Shown: one piece after another, positions 43,868 to 55,551 of the stretch
How the letters are laid out: every line of letters begins with the position of its first letter
Position numbering within the stretch: the first letter of the stretch is position 1
Source: Hyposmocoma kahamanoa
Taxonomy: Eukaryota; Arthropoda; Insecta; Lepidoptera; Cosmopterigidae
Direction of reading: 5' to 3'
Assembly: GCF_003589595.1 (NCBI RefSeq)
Contig: NW_020654422.1
Coordinates: 15,464,651 to 15,528,650, forward strand
Length of the DNA: 64,000 bases
Position numbers and translations under genes: made by a program
Notes under the pieces: generated by a model
Databases searched by the model: none
Told to the model about the DNA's origin: nothing
Seen by the model: the letters and a program-made list of their open reading frames with translations, nothing else

Positions 43868-45077
43868 TCGGAAAAATAAATCATTCCTACCGGGAACCGA
43901 GATCATCAAATGAAGATCAACAATCATAATGAAGATCATTCATATTGTGAAAGTGTGTCATTCAAAAACGACCACAAAGTGTCATTGTCTGCCAAAGGAC
44001 ACAATTATGTTAATGTTAAAATAATGTATTCGTCAGAACGTGTAAATAATAGCGTTGGGGTAATTGTAAAGCTGCATGCAGTATAAAAGTACATTAAAAG
44101 TACGTTATAATTCTGGGTCACGATTAATAAACTCATTCTGTTCAAAATGGTTGAGCATGGAAGCGATAACAAATTAATATTTACTTTTTTATTTCGTTTT
44201 GGCTTTTACTTCACCGAGTGATGCCAAGATGCTATACAAATTGGTAGAAAGAGACTTGAAGTTAATGCAATTAAAACCTGCTTCGATTCTCTCTCTACTT
44301 TACTAAATAATTATATGTATAGAGCGGCGTAATCGCATTTAGTGATAAAGCTCTTTAGATTAAAATAAAAAAGACATATTTTTATTATTTTTTAATTTTA
44401 GGATTTAAAAAAGGGTAGGTACTTTATTTTCTTTGCTAAACATAGTCTTACAAAACAACATTTACAGTTTGATTGCGGGATCTAAACGAGTCTCAACTGA
44501 AGAAATAGTTACAAACTAACGTTTAGTGTGGTTAAAAATTCTAAAATGAAATAATTACTATTTAAAAAAATTTGTGAAATAATAATTCTCAATTTTTTTT
44601 TAAAACATGAAACTTATTCTTCTAGCTGTACTAATGCAACTCACCATTTCCGAAAAGATACACAAAGAAAAAAAAGCATGTCGCATTAGAAGAGATGAAT
44701 GGAAACATTATCTAGGATACCATTTCTTGGACATTTAAGTTGAGACACGTAAAGTGTTACCATTTGTTCCCATGTTAGTTCTGTTTTTCTTTTCCGGGTC
44801 CTTTTAGGTCGGTTATGAATAGGGTTACCATTTTATCATTTTAAAGGGATGTTGCGTGAATCCGCAAAGCCTTTTTGGGAAATGGAAGTTCATAAGTAAT
44901 CCAAATATCGGGAAAAAGTTAATCCTCTGTTGTTTCATATTCGTTAAATCTAATATTATCATGTCTACAATGGCCCTGGATTGAATTAAAGAGAAACCAT
45001 AAGCGTGTTAGGTTTATAAATGTTCTATTTTAACGTGACAAACTAATACACTGTAATGTGAAAGAATGTAATAAGAA
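43868..45077. other. Unassigned AT-rich sequence
   Basis: Nothing recognisable before the microsatellite. Confidence 0.35.
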
Positions 45078-45376
45078 ACGCGCGTGTGCGCGTGTGCGCG
45101 TCTGTGCGTGTGTGCGTGTGTGCGTGTGTGCGTGTGCGTGTGCGTGTGCGTGTGCGTGTGCGTGTGCGTGTGCGTGTGCGTGTGCGTGTGCGTGTGCGTG
45201 TGCGTGTGCGTGTGCGTGTGCGTGTGCGTGTGCGTGTGCGTGTGCGTGTGCGTGTGCGTNNNNNNNNNNNNNNNNNNNNNNNNNNNNNNNNNNNNNNNNN
45301 NNNNNNNNNNNNNNNNNNNNNNNNNNNNNNNNNNNNNNNNNNNNNNNNNNNNNNNNNNNTGTGCGTGTGCGTGTGC

Positions 45377-45408
<32 letters not shown>

Positions 45409-45454
45409 GTGCGTGAGCGTGCGCGGGTGTGTGTGCGTGTGTGTGTGTCTCAAT
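45078..45454 (+). repeat. GTGCGT / GTGT microsatellite
   Basis: More than 20 visible perfect GTGCGT hexamers on the left of the gap and about 10 on the right, with impure TGTG and CGCG units at both margins. The array is collapsed around an assembly gap, so the true length is unknown. All six frames stay open through it; these frames have Cys-Ala, Val-Arg, His-Thr or Arg-Thr dipeptide repeats and are not genes. Confidence 0.97.
45260..45359. other. Assembly gap (100 N)
   Basis: Exactly 100 consecutive N. This round number is commonly used for a gap of unknown length. It falls in the centre of the microsatellite. Confidence 0.98.
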
Positions 45455-45596
45455 ACGTGTATTGGAGTGTTGTCGAAGTACAGTGTGCAGTATATAATTT
45501 TGACGAACAGAGAGAACATCTGCATCTTGATAAAGTTGCACCGTTGGAAATCTTCGCAGTTTAAACAAGCATACTTTCATTAACACTCTCTGTGCT

Positions 45597-46400
45597 CTTT
45601 CCTATTCCATCATCGCAGACTTAGTGGCTCCACCCCAGGATGTAATGCAATACGATATGATAGATTGCGCCAGTGCTAGATATACCATTCTCATAAGTCT
45701 GCTATCAGAAATATAACGTAGTTGTTTGAAGATGTAAATCAATTTCCTTAGTCTCCTTGCAACCTCGCGAATGTGCCGATGGAATCTGAGGTTGTTGTCA
45801 AATATAACACAAGATATTTTATGTTTTGGGTAGAAGTAATGAGAGGATAGTCACACATACCAGTTGAAGAAATATAACATTTATGCGCTATTAATGGCAC
45901 ATGGATAGGCAAAGAAACAGCGTTTTTTATTGTAAATACAACCTACTTAGTTTTTTCCGTATTTAATGTTAAGCAGTTTCTAGTAAGCCAAGTAGTAACA
46001 ATATGAAATCCGTTCTGAGCTAAGGAATGAAGCTCACCCCAACAATCGGCGCAAAAGGTGAGAGTAGTGTAATCGGCATAGGAAGCGATTCTGCAGTTTT
46101 TTATATTTAGTTGGCAAAAATCATTGATGTAGCAAAGAAAAAGGGTAGGACCGATTATACTACCTTGCGGTACACCATATTTAATTGATAGATAGTTACT
46201 GAAGTGATTACCCATCCTCACACACTGTGATCTGTTACACAGATAGTCAGAGAACAAAGATAGTTGTACTCCTCTAATTCCCATGTTACATAGCTTTTGA
46301 ATCAGGTGGGGTAGAGACTGTGTTAAAAGTTTTTGCCAAATCAAGAATCACTGTAAGATATTTTTGTTTTTGGTCAATTTTTTTGTTACGAAGTCAGTAA
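45597..46400 (-). pseudogene. LINE reverse transcriptase, palm and thumb part
   Basis: The frame 45943-46344 carries KYGVPQGSIIGPTLFLCYIN and the catalytic box as YADYT, where the family has (F/Y)ADDT. The second catalytic Asp is therefore Tyr and the enzyme would be dead. After a frame change the thumb region continues to 45597 as DSRLMRMVYLALAQSIISY and CITSWGGATKSAMME, followed by a stop. Confidence 0.8.
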
Positions 46401-46402
46401 AG

Positions 46403-47017
46403 TCACGCATCATCTGTAGACTTCCCGGTTCTAAAACCATATTGAGTTTTAGCAAGTAAATTTTTCTGTTCGAGATATTTAATTAATCTTTTATTGATTA
46501 TGCGTTTGAAAACGTTAGAAAGTGTCGTAAGAATAGAAATTGGTATGTAATTATTAACACAACCTCTGTCGCCCCCCTTAAATATGTGATAAACTGTGGA
46601 CCTCTTCAGTGCATCCGGAAACACTCCACCCGCAAGACAGCGATTAATGATATCAACGAGAACTGATGTCATTATGTGTGATGTAGCTTTTAATAGTTTA
46701 GCACTTATTCCGTCCCAACCAGGAGAACAATCACTTTTCAGCTGCAAAATGGTACGTTCCACTTCTTCACAATCACAAGGTAATAGAACAAATGAATATA
46801 ATGATGCATTAGAAAAATTGTGCAGTTCCGTAGGTATCGATGTAAGCCTTTCGGCCAAGTTCCCGCCAATAGTAACAAAATTAAAATCATTAATCTCAAA
46901 GTCGTCATTAATTTTAATTTTTTTAAATTTTAAAGAAGTCAATAATTTTATTAACTGCAATTTTTGGGGTACTGTCACTAAGTAATAATCCAGTGGGGAT
47001 AATTTTTTGGGTATCAC
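46403..47017 (-). pseudogene. LINE reverse transcriptase, N-terminal part
   Basis: 204 codons. Recognisable are LKSDCSPGWDGISAKLLK, STVYHIFKGGD, NNYIPISILTTLSNVFKRII and AKTQYGFRTGKSTDDA, the fingers and motifs 0-2 of a jockey/CR1-group reverse transcriptase. A frame change separates it from the catalytic part. The family consensus is 'NYRPISI', here NNYIPISI, another decay mark. Confidence 0.8.
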
Positions 47018-47177
47018 TATTTGTAACCTTTTTGATGGAATCCCATAGTTTTTTTTTAATTATTACTTGCCATGAGCAACTGATCCTTCTCATACTGTCT
47101 TTTGAGCTTTTTCAATAAATTATTACAATAATTTCTATATATTCTATAGCTGGTTGTCAATATATCGTTGTTAGGAT

Positions 47178-47910
47178 TTAATCTAACTTAATATGCATAC
47201 GATCTCTGTTACGGATACATCTGAGCAAGCCTGTTGTGATCCAAGGCTTAAACGTTACTTTATTACGAGGCACTGTAATGTTAATAGAATTCGTAATTAT
47301 CTGAGCCATATATTTCATGAAAGTATTAAGAGCTGTGTTAGGATTATTTTCTTCATAAATTGAATCAAAGTCAAGCTTACTACAATCCGTCATACATTTT
47401 GTAAATTTATCCTTGAGACAGTGTTACTAATTGGCCTTTTATTTGAACCGAATATTTTTAAACAAAATAGCGATGCTGCATGATCAGTGATTGTTGTAGG
47501 TAAAGTAAAGGTAAACTCTTTTAGAGTTCATCTTGGTTTTTATTATCACGTGATCAAGATAAGCTTCACCTCTTGTAGTAGATTCAGTGGCAGGAAGGAG
47601 GCCAAAGTACGAAAGAGTGTCAAGATACGTAGAAGTATTAGTAATGAGGAGATTAATATTAATATCTCCAACTATAACAACACTACTAAAAGAAGGCAAT
47701 GATTCGAGGATATTTCCCAAAGAGATTAAAAAGGTATCAAGAGCAATAAAAAAACTAGAAGGTCGATAAAAGGCAACAACAGCAGTATGATTCCCTAGCT
47801 TAATAACCAAAACAGTTAACCTCCACAAAAATTGCTTTCTTCGACACAACAGGCTAGGTGACTTTTTGTATATATTACCACCCCATAACCTGAGTAACGA
47901 CATTTCCAGC
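47178..47910 (-). pseudogene. LINE endonuclease and linker remnants
   Basis: The minus frame 47484-48026 includes HTAVVAFYRPSS, SFSSVVIVGDINININ-like residues (VVIVGDININLL) and AYLDHVIIKT, matching the C-terminal part of an AP endonuclease (GDxN motif and xxDHI motif). The next frame, 47178-47393, has KPWITTGLLRCIRNRDRM, the usual linker between endonuclease and RT. The first ~40 codons of the longer frame are read from S3 SINE sequence and are not part of the LINE. Confidence 0.75.
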
Positions 47911-48270
47911 CAGGGGTGGCAGCTGTAAAGGTATCTAAGTGGATGACGAAATACTTTCAATTTGTCATAGATGACGCTACACCTAAAAAGTCGTTGAAAA
48001 TCCAAAATGCAAAGATACGACAACAAACACAGAAAAATTCGTGAGGTCCACTGGTTCGTTCCGTGGCTTAGTTGGTATAGTGTCTGGCACGGTATGCTAA
48101 AAGACGTCAGTTCGAATCCGGCGGCGGACTATGGCGGATCGAAGTATTTTTTCTGGGTTTTAATAATTATAACAAAAATTTTATCTTTGTATTTTATATA
48201 AATAATTATAATAAACTAGTGGAGTAATTTCACATAAAAAATATTGAATATTAATTCAATAAAATATTTA
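47911..48270 (+). mobile_element. tRNA-derived SINE, family S3 (full length)
   Basis: Starts AGGGGTGGCAGCTGTAAAGG, then ACAGAAAAATTCGTGAGGTC. A-box TGGCTTAGTTGG (about 48064-48075) and B-box AGTTCGAATCC (about 48110-48120) are present, then GATCGAAGTATTTTTTC and the TAATAATTATAACAAA tail. The tail segment is partly duplicated (two TAATTATAA-like units). It abuts the broken 5' end of the LINE. Confidence 0.8.
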
Positions 48271-48555
48271 AGTGCTGATTTTCTAAATAATATCGTGAAT
48301 TTTCGATTTCGATACCCCCATACGATACGATACCATAAACACTGCGTCAACTTAATTTTTGGACCAGTTCTGTTTTTATTTTGTTTTTTGTTTTTTTAAT
48401 TTTTTTCACGAAATTCGTTTTTTTTTTGTTTTTTTTTTCGAATTTAGTTTTTTGCCCAATTATTTCTTTTTGTCACAAAATTCAGGGAGAAAATAGAAAA
48501 TAACAGAAAATGACCAAAAAATAAAGTTCACTTAGTGTTAATTGCAGGTATCGAT
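48271..48555. other. Unassigned T-rich sequence
   Basis: Long T-runs (about 48375-48450). Nothing else recognised. Confidence 0.4.
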
Positions 48556-48860
48556 TTATAACAAGCATCTAGTGACGGGACGAACAAGTTGTGCGCCTGA
48601 TGGCAAGCTACACGTCTGTCCATAACAGTTGCAGTGTCACTCGGAGCGTCAACTCCTAAATATGTGAGAGGCACTACCGCTGCGTTCTTCACCCTGAGAC
48701 ATAAGTTCACAAGTCCCATGCGTCTGTAATTTCACCAGCACCCTTACCCTTCAAAACCGGAATACAATTAATGCTCATATTACTGATTGGCGGCAGAAAT
48801 AGGTAAGGTGGCAGTACTATCCTGAACGAACTCTTTCACGAGAAGCTCGACTGCTACTAA
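48556..48860 (-). mobile_element. Family S2 repeat (full length)
   Basis: From CTAGTGACGGGACGAACAAG to CACGAGAAGCTCGACTGCTA. It contains all blocks, with a local rearrangement at TCGGAGCGTCAACTCC in place of 'TCAGAGCTTTAAATCGC'. Confidence 0.85.
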
Positions 48861-49721
48861 AATAATAATTATATGTCTTATTAATACTACCAAAACTTAA
48901 GTTCTAAGCAAAAGCCTTAATTGTCTGGTGACACTAAAATACAGAGAAGAGCAAAGCTACTAATCTTCAAATCCAAGACAATTTCTACTAAGTGTTTCTT
49001 ATAATGTGACAAAGATAAACATGAAACATGCCTAAGGAAAAGAAAGATAAAAAACTTTAAAAACCTTTAACGACTCTCAGGCGTACCTTTTAACTGAGAA
49101 GCTATTGCCGCAAATGCCGCAGGTAAGTAGTCTTACTTAATCTTCTAAGAAAATTTAATATTCACTCCAACACAGTTATGTAAACAAAATTAGTTTAATA
49201 ATTTTAAATTCAAGCAATTTCAATAAAATTAATTCGTGCATTTTAACAAAGTGGAAAATTCCTTTATTAAAATTAAACAAAAGAACGTAAACATCAATTT
49301 TAATATAATCGAAATTAAATTCACGTTGATCGTTTTAAATATTGATGGCAATAATATTTACTGAAATTGAAAAAAAAACGGACGTCGATTATATACGCCC
49401 CCTAATGTACATATACAGTGTGTAGCAAACAGGTTCGGCCATTATTTCAACAGTAGTATTATGGTAATCGTAGTTATGGTAGGAAACAAAATAGTAGAAA
49501 ACTAATTTAGAGAATGCTCGTTATAGTGTAGTTTGACTATTATTTTCAATAGAGAGAATATTGATTTTAACACAGCAAAATCTACAACAAAGCAATTCTT
49601 AGCAAAATCTTAAAAAAACTATTTCCATAAATAAGACAATTGACAAACAATAGGAAACAACTCATGAACTCTTGAATAGTCTGATGACCTGGCGAATGAG
49701 CTCGTCATCGTTTTTCTTATG
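48861..49721. other. Unassigned AT-rich sequence
   Basis: No recognisable element. Confidence 0.35.
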
Positions 49722-49930
49722 AAAGGGCTCTTCCAGGGAAATACTGCCACTTTACCTACCAAGCAATACTGCATTTCGATTTGAAGAGTAAAAACGCTGG
49801 TGAAATTACAGGCACAGGGGTCTTGTCACAATTTTTACCTCAGGGTGACGGGCGCTCTGGGCTGCCACTGCCAGCGCCAATCAGATCTTTGCGAATTAAA
49901 GCTCTGAGCGGCACTGCAACTGCCCCCGAA
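49722..49930 (+). mobile_element. Family S2 repeat (both ends clipped)
   Basis: From GAAAGGGCTCTTCCAGGG to GAGCGGCACTGCAACTG. The 3' part after 'ACTGCAACTG' is replaced by a GC-richer CCCCGAAGCATGCCGCATGC segment. A GCCACTGCCAGCGCC insertion duplicates part of the centre. Confidence 0.8.
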
Positions 49931-50639
49931 GCATGCCGCATGCCGTCGCGATAAAGCTATTATACCCACATTTAGCTGTCAAATTATTAGTGAAAATCGG
50001 CATTTGAAAATGTTATCACAATAGCTAAAATGCTGAGCACCGTTATGTCATATTTTTGTCAAATCGCTAGCACCGCGACCAATGGCTGCAAAGGAATATA
50101 GCGGTGCCAAACATGGCCGCAAGGACATAGCTGATTTTAAAATATTTTGGCAGTTCTGCACAATAATTTCATCAACTTAAAAATTAAGCGTGACAAACGA
50201 GAAAAAAATAAATAATAAAAACAAACAAATTGATATTTATAAATTATTATTGGAAAAGGTGAGGAGAACATTTTTTATACAGTTCTATACATGAGAGTCA
50301 TTAGAAATACGTAAATAATAACGAATATAATGTAAAATATGTAAAAACTGAAACTACAAAAACTTTTTGGTTCAATGTTTTCGCGGCAACGATTAACGAC
50401 AAAGATATAGATAAGATATAGGCACAAGCTATATACGCAATTTCATAGCGTTATCCTTGTTCTTCAAAATGTATAATTCATAACCAAATAAACGCAAGAA
50501 CGAATGACTCCTAGTGTGGATCTCACCGATTCAATATTCGCAATAAAAAAAAATATAATGGCAAGTATAACTTTATCACCTGAAATATATATGTCACGGG
50601 GAGGTTTATCAAGAGTTTATCACACATTGTATGCCATGC
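49931..50639. other. Unassigned sequence
   Basis: Slightly GC-richer until about 50120, then AT-rich. No gene. Confidence 0.35.
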
Positions 50640-50715
50640 TACGGCCATTGTTATGGACAGGCGTGTCGCTTACCACCAGGCGCACAACTTGTTCTTCCTG
50701 ACATTAAAAAAAACG
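50640..50715 (+). mobile_element. Family S2 repeat (3' stub)
   Basis: GTTATGGACAGGCGTGTCGC, then CACCAGGCGCACAACTTG and an A-run. Only the last quarter of the unit. Confidence 0.8.
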
Positions 50716-52484
50716 TCGCAGTCCCTCTTATTTTCAATGCAATGCAAAAACGTTCTATTGAGGAAACAAAACAAATTGAGCAGGGAAAGTTCACCTGATG
50801 ATTGGAATAAAACAACGGAACAGAAATATTACGACCTTAATGCATTGGTATAATAGCACATATGTCACGTCTACACAAGGTCTTCAGTGGATATATTGTG
50901 TTGAAAATATGTAGAAAGCTGTAATCAACGAATTTAAAGGAGTACATTTTTATGCGACAAATAGATGACTTTGATATTTTGTTTGCTACCATATGAGTTT
51001 ATAGAAATTTGTTTGCTAATAGGACCGATGTACTTTCATCACTCTTCAATATAGCGCGTCGTGATTGCCATGACAATTCTCCCAAACTGCAGGTTTCGTT
51101 CCTTAAATTTATTTTCGGCGACGGTTTATTTTCCCACACAACTCTGGTGGTAGATCTTTTCCCGCTAAGGCGTTAAATACAATGTCATGGATATCTTCAA
51201 ATACAAAATACATCCACAGTGTACCACTCTAAAAAAATACCCCCTAAAATAAAAATTCAATACCACAAAAACGTCTAAAGTACCTAATAAAGCTCGAAAA
51301 CCGAATGGGTAATTGAATCTCCGTACGGAATGGCGCGAGTGGAAAAATATGTAGATTACATTCGAAGAGAACAGTAGTATACTAAGATTTTACAGTTCGC
51401 CGATGGCTGCCAATCCCTCTAATATTATTATGGTAATGCTACCAATTTCAATAAAAGCCTTACCGGAGACATTTTCTTTTAGACGGGTGACAAGGAATAT
51501 TGGGACGTCTTAAAGACGCTGAATAGAATGGATCTGCGTTCGTTGTAATCGTGTTAAGATACTCTTCTGTGACTAATGTTCCGTTGACAGTTAAAAAAAT
51601 TTCAATTATTGATAAACAATATCCTAATTGAATCAGAAAACAGTTCGACCCTACTTATCAGCACGCATCGACACCGCGACTATACTAAACATAATGTTCT
51701 ATAGAAAATATGTGTTTATAACAGACATAGCGTATAGACGCTTATATAGATAAGTGCTGACAAATGGGGTCCTACTCTAATAGTCCCTAATAACTAGCGA
51801 AGACGCTATAAAATGTAAGCGTATTTGAGGATATTAGTGTCTTATACACAGCGGCAACTTTGTAACGCCAATTGATGTAAGAAGACATAAAGAGCAAATA
51901 AAATTCGAAACGAGGAACGTGCAATTCATAAAGTGTGAAAGGCCAATTTATTAAGAATTTATTCCTGGATTCAGACAATGAATTTTGGAATAATGCGGGA
52001 ATCATACTTATTTTCCGTAATTTCGTAGTATGATAAAACGTAGTTTAAAATAATAATTACCGTTAATGTAATGAATGGGCTTTTCATCGTTTTCATTTGA
52101 ATGTGATTATTAACAATTGAAATAAATTTATTTTAACGTGCAAATGGAAGATTTAATATAAAATTTATTTTCAAATAAAGCAAAAACGAAAATAATTGTG
52201 TACGGACAGTCATTTACTCTGAAGTATTAGTTTCAGTGATAATGTTCTTAAAAACCTTTGACAATGGAAATACTTTTTCGCTCTTGACCATGGGACTTAC
52301 AAAGACCGCGAACCGTAGTTGCTTTGTTTTAAAAAACAAAAATACGCGGTTTTAGACGCAAAAACAGTTCACATTCTGTAGCAATCGCAAAAATCTAAGA
52401 ATTCGACTTTGACATTGTTTTAAAAAAGTCATTAGTATCACCAGATATGATCAAAATTATCTTAGGTGTAATTTAATATCTTTT
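50716..52484. other. Unassigned sequence
   Basis: No gene. At about 52285-52370 a GACCATGGGACTTACAAAG ... AACAAAAATACGCGGTTTTA segment echoes the one at 17990-18060, a weak dispersed repeat. Short open frames have no signature. Confidence 0.35.
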
Positions 52485-52615
52485 TTCTTTCTCCTTTCTG
52501 AGTCTTTAACCTTTTTGTCCACATAACTCAATTGTTTTTCTATTCGTTTTTAAGTATTGTGTTTCTTATGTTTTGTGGAGAAATAAATGTCTTTTTATTT
52601 TATTTTATTTTGTAA
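52485..52615 (+). mobile_element. LINE 3' tail-like sequence
   Basis: A T-rich stretch, then GTGGAGAAATAAATGTCTTT and a TTTTATTTTATTTTATTTT tandem tail. The layout is the same as the 10146-10465 LINE end, with no coding part. Confidence 0.4.
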
Positions 52616-53459
52616 CAAATTCCATCGTATATTAAATATCAATGTCGAATGAAATACTTGACACACTTATATACAGCCAAATGGTAATTTCTAGAACATT
52701 CAATCGGCGTTTTCCATGATCTCTGACGGACATGTATAAATTCCTGTAGACATGTGCCGATTCCGCCGACAGGGGTCCGGGTGCCGGATTTGTAGCTCAT
52801 ATCTTTTCACGGGTTTTCTTCATTTCAAATTTACAGGCAAATCGAATAACCATGTACGTGCGTGAATTTATTATAACGACTTCCTTTTTGTTGTTGCATG
52901 TTATTTCAATTGTGGTTATCGTTATTAGAGTTCTCTTGTTAATGTATGTCATCGTATTTGCTGCATTATATCACCACACACCTTTAGAATGAAAGTGACT
53001 CAAAACAAAATTTCAACTTGTTGGAAACACGCAAGATAAGACTTGGAGTTGTGACATTTTCACATTATTTAATTTATTACTCTTGAAGTATTAAAGGTAA
53101 TGAACCTTGTTACTCCTGAAATATTATTTCTGGTTATTTTAATATTTATCAACACATAAATATAACTTACTTTTTTTTACTAAATTTAATTGTATTATTA
53201 ATTAAAATGGTAATTAGAATCGATTACAAAACTCTCTTACATTAGACAAATGAAGCGAAGTATTTGTACCCACGTCAAAGAACATATAGCAACCTGCGAG
53301 CCTGTCATGGATAAATCTTTACACTGAATTAAGTTCAACAAACCCCAGGTCGTTGCAAAAGAAGTTCGTTATCTACACAAGATGCTGCGAAAGGTCATTG
53401 AAATTTAAAAAACATCCCAATTTCATCAGGGAAGATGGTTTCTTGTACTACCAGTTTGA
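52616..53459. other. Unassigned sequence
   Basis: Nothing recognisable. Confidence 0.35.
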
Positions 53460-53830
53460 GATCCAGTACTTGAGACTGGTGTAGTTCCCAGGTCGTGGAA
53501 GCTTGCAAACGTGCAAACTGTGCCGAAAAAGGGAAGCAGAGCTAACTCTGTCAATTATAGACCTATTGCCCTTTCGATCACCGGGGGACTAAGCTTAGAC
53601 TTGGATTCCACCCCTATGTTGTGGATATTCCAAAAATTCGTACGAAGCGTTATGCTTCCACATTTATATGGCGAACGGCTATGGAAGGAATTCCCTGCCT
53701 CACTTGACTTATTCCCTAGACGTTATAACTTGGGCATTTTCAAGGCAAGAGTGGATAGGCATTATTTAGGTGTGTATGCTCCATCGTCGACCTCATCGTC
53801 ACTCAGGTGAGATGGAGGTCAAATGCGCAC
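53460..53830 (+). pseudogene. LINE with internal deletion joining RT start to C-terminus
   Basis: The frame starts upstream of its first ATG with LETGVVPRSWKLANVQTVPK and continues KGSRANSVNYRPIALS, the N-terminal fingers of a LINE reverse transcriptase. After about 40 unrelated residues it reads ERLWKEFPASLDLFPRRYNL and GIFKARVDRHYLG. This is the extreme C-terminus seen in several insect LINEs ('LWNxLPxxxF...YNLxxFKxxVxRHL'). The central ~300 codons, including the FADD box, are missing. It is in one open frame, so the deletion preserved frame or later indels compensated. Confidence 0.65.
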
Positions 53831-54268
53831 TAACATGTAATTTTATACACATAATTTATAAAAAAATACCTCTGATGAAAATCCCAAGCAGACATAAGAC
53901 TGCAGGACTAATTAGTATGTTTTTCATTGATTCTAATTATCTTTATTAATTAATAATTTACAAAAGTAGTCGCTACAAGGTCACTTTTTATTGAACTTTT
54001 TACTGTCATTTGACTCAACAATAATTTAGTCTGTTTCATTTTTACCAGCTAAGCAAAATGACCTTATCGAAATTAGGCCCTTTTGATTATCGTGAAAGAA
54101 AGTAATTTAAATAATAAAGTTAGTCACGTTTGTAAAACAATTACGATGATTTTCGGAACAGTGTAATTGCTAATCCGTCACTTTTTCACTAATGGAGGTG
54201 GTGTGTTGTATTTGCATATACAGGTTCAACACTAAATGTGCCATTTACGTTGTAACTTTTACATTTAT
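53831..54268. other. Unassigned AT-rich sequence
   Basis: No recognisable element. Confidence 0.35.
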
Positions 54269-54462
54269 GATAATAATATAATAACGCACACACTCAACAA
54301 CGGCCCCTGCACTAGGGAAACCCTGTGTCGCGGGTGCCATGGACACGCACGTAAACAGCCACCAATTACACCCAAACCCAAAATATTTCTCCCGGCCCGG
54401 GAATCGAACCTGGGACCTCTGCGTGGCAGTCCGACATGGTAACCGTTCGGCCACGGAGGCAA
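54269..54462 (-). mobile_element. tRNA-derived SINE, family S1 (full length)
   Basis: The plus strand shows an AATAATATAATAACGC tail complement, GGGTGCCATGGACACGC, perfect B-box complement GGAATCGAACC and A-box complement CCGTTCGGCCA (about 54443-54453). The three short open frames across it are shadows. Confidence 0.85.
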
Positions 54463-55027
54463 ACGAAGAAACACAATTAATGAGTAGTTATTCTGTAATA
54501 TTATGATTTTAAACCCATTTTATAATGTATATACCATCAAAACAGAAAACACCAAAATATGTTAATAATATATATTACACACGTGTACAAAAGTGGCGTG
54601 ATTTACAAAACATCTTACAAAAAATCGATCCCCACTCGTCTCAGAGCGAAATATGTTGAGCTACTTGAAGTTAATGGGCTTTCGTATGGCAATACAATAC
54701 TCTGTTACTCGTGTTCTGTATATGTTTTGAATTATTGTAATGTTGATATCCTACACAAAGCTGCTATTAAGTCAAACACGTGTACATAATATAGATTTTG
54801 AGACCTTTGTGGTTATTCACTAAATTATTATCACTAATATCAGGTTTCTTACTATGGCATGAGATTTTTTATTTTCCTGATATTTCGGAACGGTTACACG
54901 GTTCACTGGAAAAAAAATAGATACTAGACAACATCACACACGTTGCTCTGATCCCAAAGTAAGTAACTAAAGCACTTGTGTTATGGAAATCGGAAACAAC
55001 GATGGTACCATAAACACCCAGACCCTC

Positions 55028-55284
55028 GAGAAGAGTTCATCCTGGGCAGTACTGCCACCTTACTTATTTCTGCCGCCAAGCAGTAATGTGAGCATCACTG
55101 CGTTCCTGTTTGGAAAGGTTTGCTGGTGAAGTTACAGGCATATGGGACTTTTCAACTTATATTTCAGGGTGATGGACACGGTGGCAGTGCACCTCAGATC
55201 TTTGCGATTTAAAGCTCTGAGTGGCACTGCAACTGTTATGGACAGGCGTGTTGCATACCAACACTTAGTATCATAAAGAAAAAA
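55028..55284 (+). mobile_element. Family S2 repeat nested in S4
   Basis: AGAAGAGTTCATCCTGGG to CACTTAGTATCATAAAGAAA. Inserted in the opposite orientation to its S4 host. The first ~25 bp are missing. Confidence 0.85.
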
Positions 55285-55334
55285 AAGTGTATAGAAAAAA
55301 TAGTTTTCTACATTGACCCACTTGGGGTTCGAAG

Positions 55335-55551
55335 ATATTAATTCAATTATTTTAATTCAATTATTTATTAGTTTAATTTAATTATGTTGATTTTGTATAT
55401 GTACACTATTGTGTACTTATGATTCACTATTATATAATTATTTCTTTATTATTTTGTAAACTGACGCTCACTTTTCGAAGAGTAGTATAAAATGACATGT
55501 AATTGTATTTCTATGAAATTTGTAATGTCGAGAGAACTAAACTAAACTAAA
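55335..55551 (+). mobile_element. LINE-like tail with AACTAAACT repeats, nested in S4
   Basis: AT-rich sequence with no similarity to S4, ending in GAGAACTAAACTAAACTAAAC. A short tandem tail at the junction with resuming S4 sequence marks a retroposed 3' end. Confidence 0.5.

Larger units (their letters stand above)
45597..47910 (-). mobile_element. LINE (jockey/CR1 group), degenerate, minus strand
   Basis: A continuous series of broken frames encodes, in order on the minus strand, the end of an AP-like endonuclease, a linker, reverse transcriptase and part of the thumb/C-terminal region. The 3' end is lost at about 45597, next to the microsatellite flank. The 5' end is lost at about 47910, where an S3 SINE begins. 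Confidence 0.8.

Noticed and set aside
45014..45586. Several 110-190 codon open frames on both strands
   Set aside because: They are translations of the GTGCGT microsatellite through the N gap, giving dipeptide repeats with X residues.
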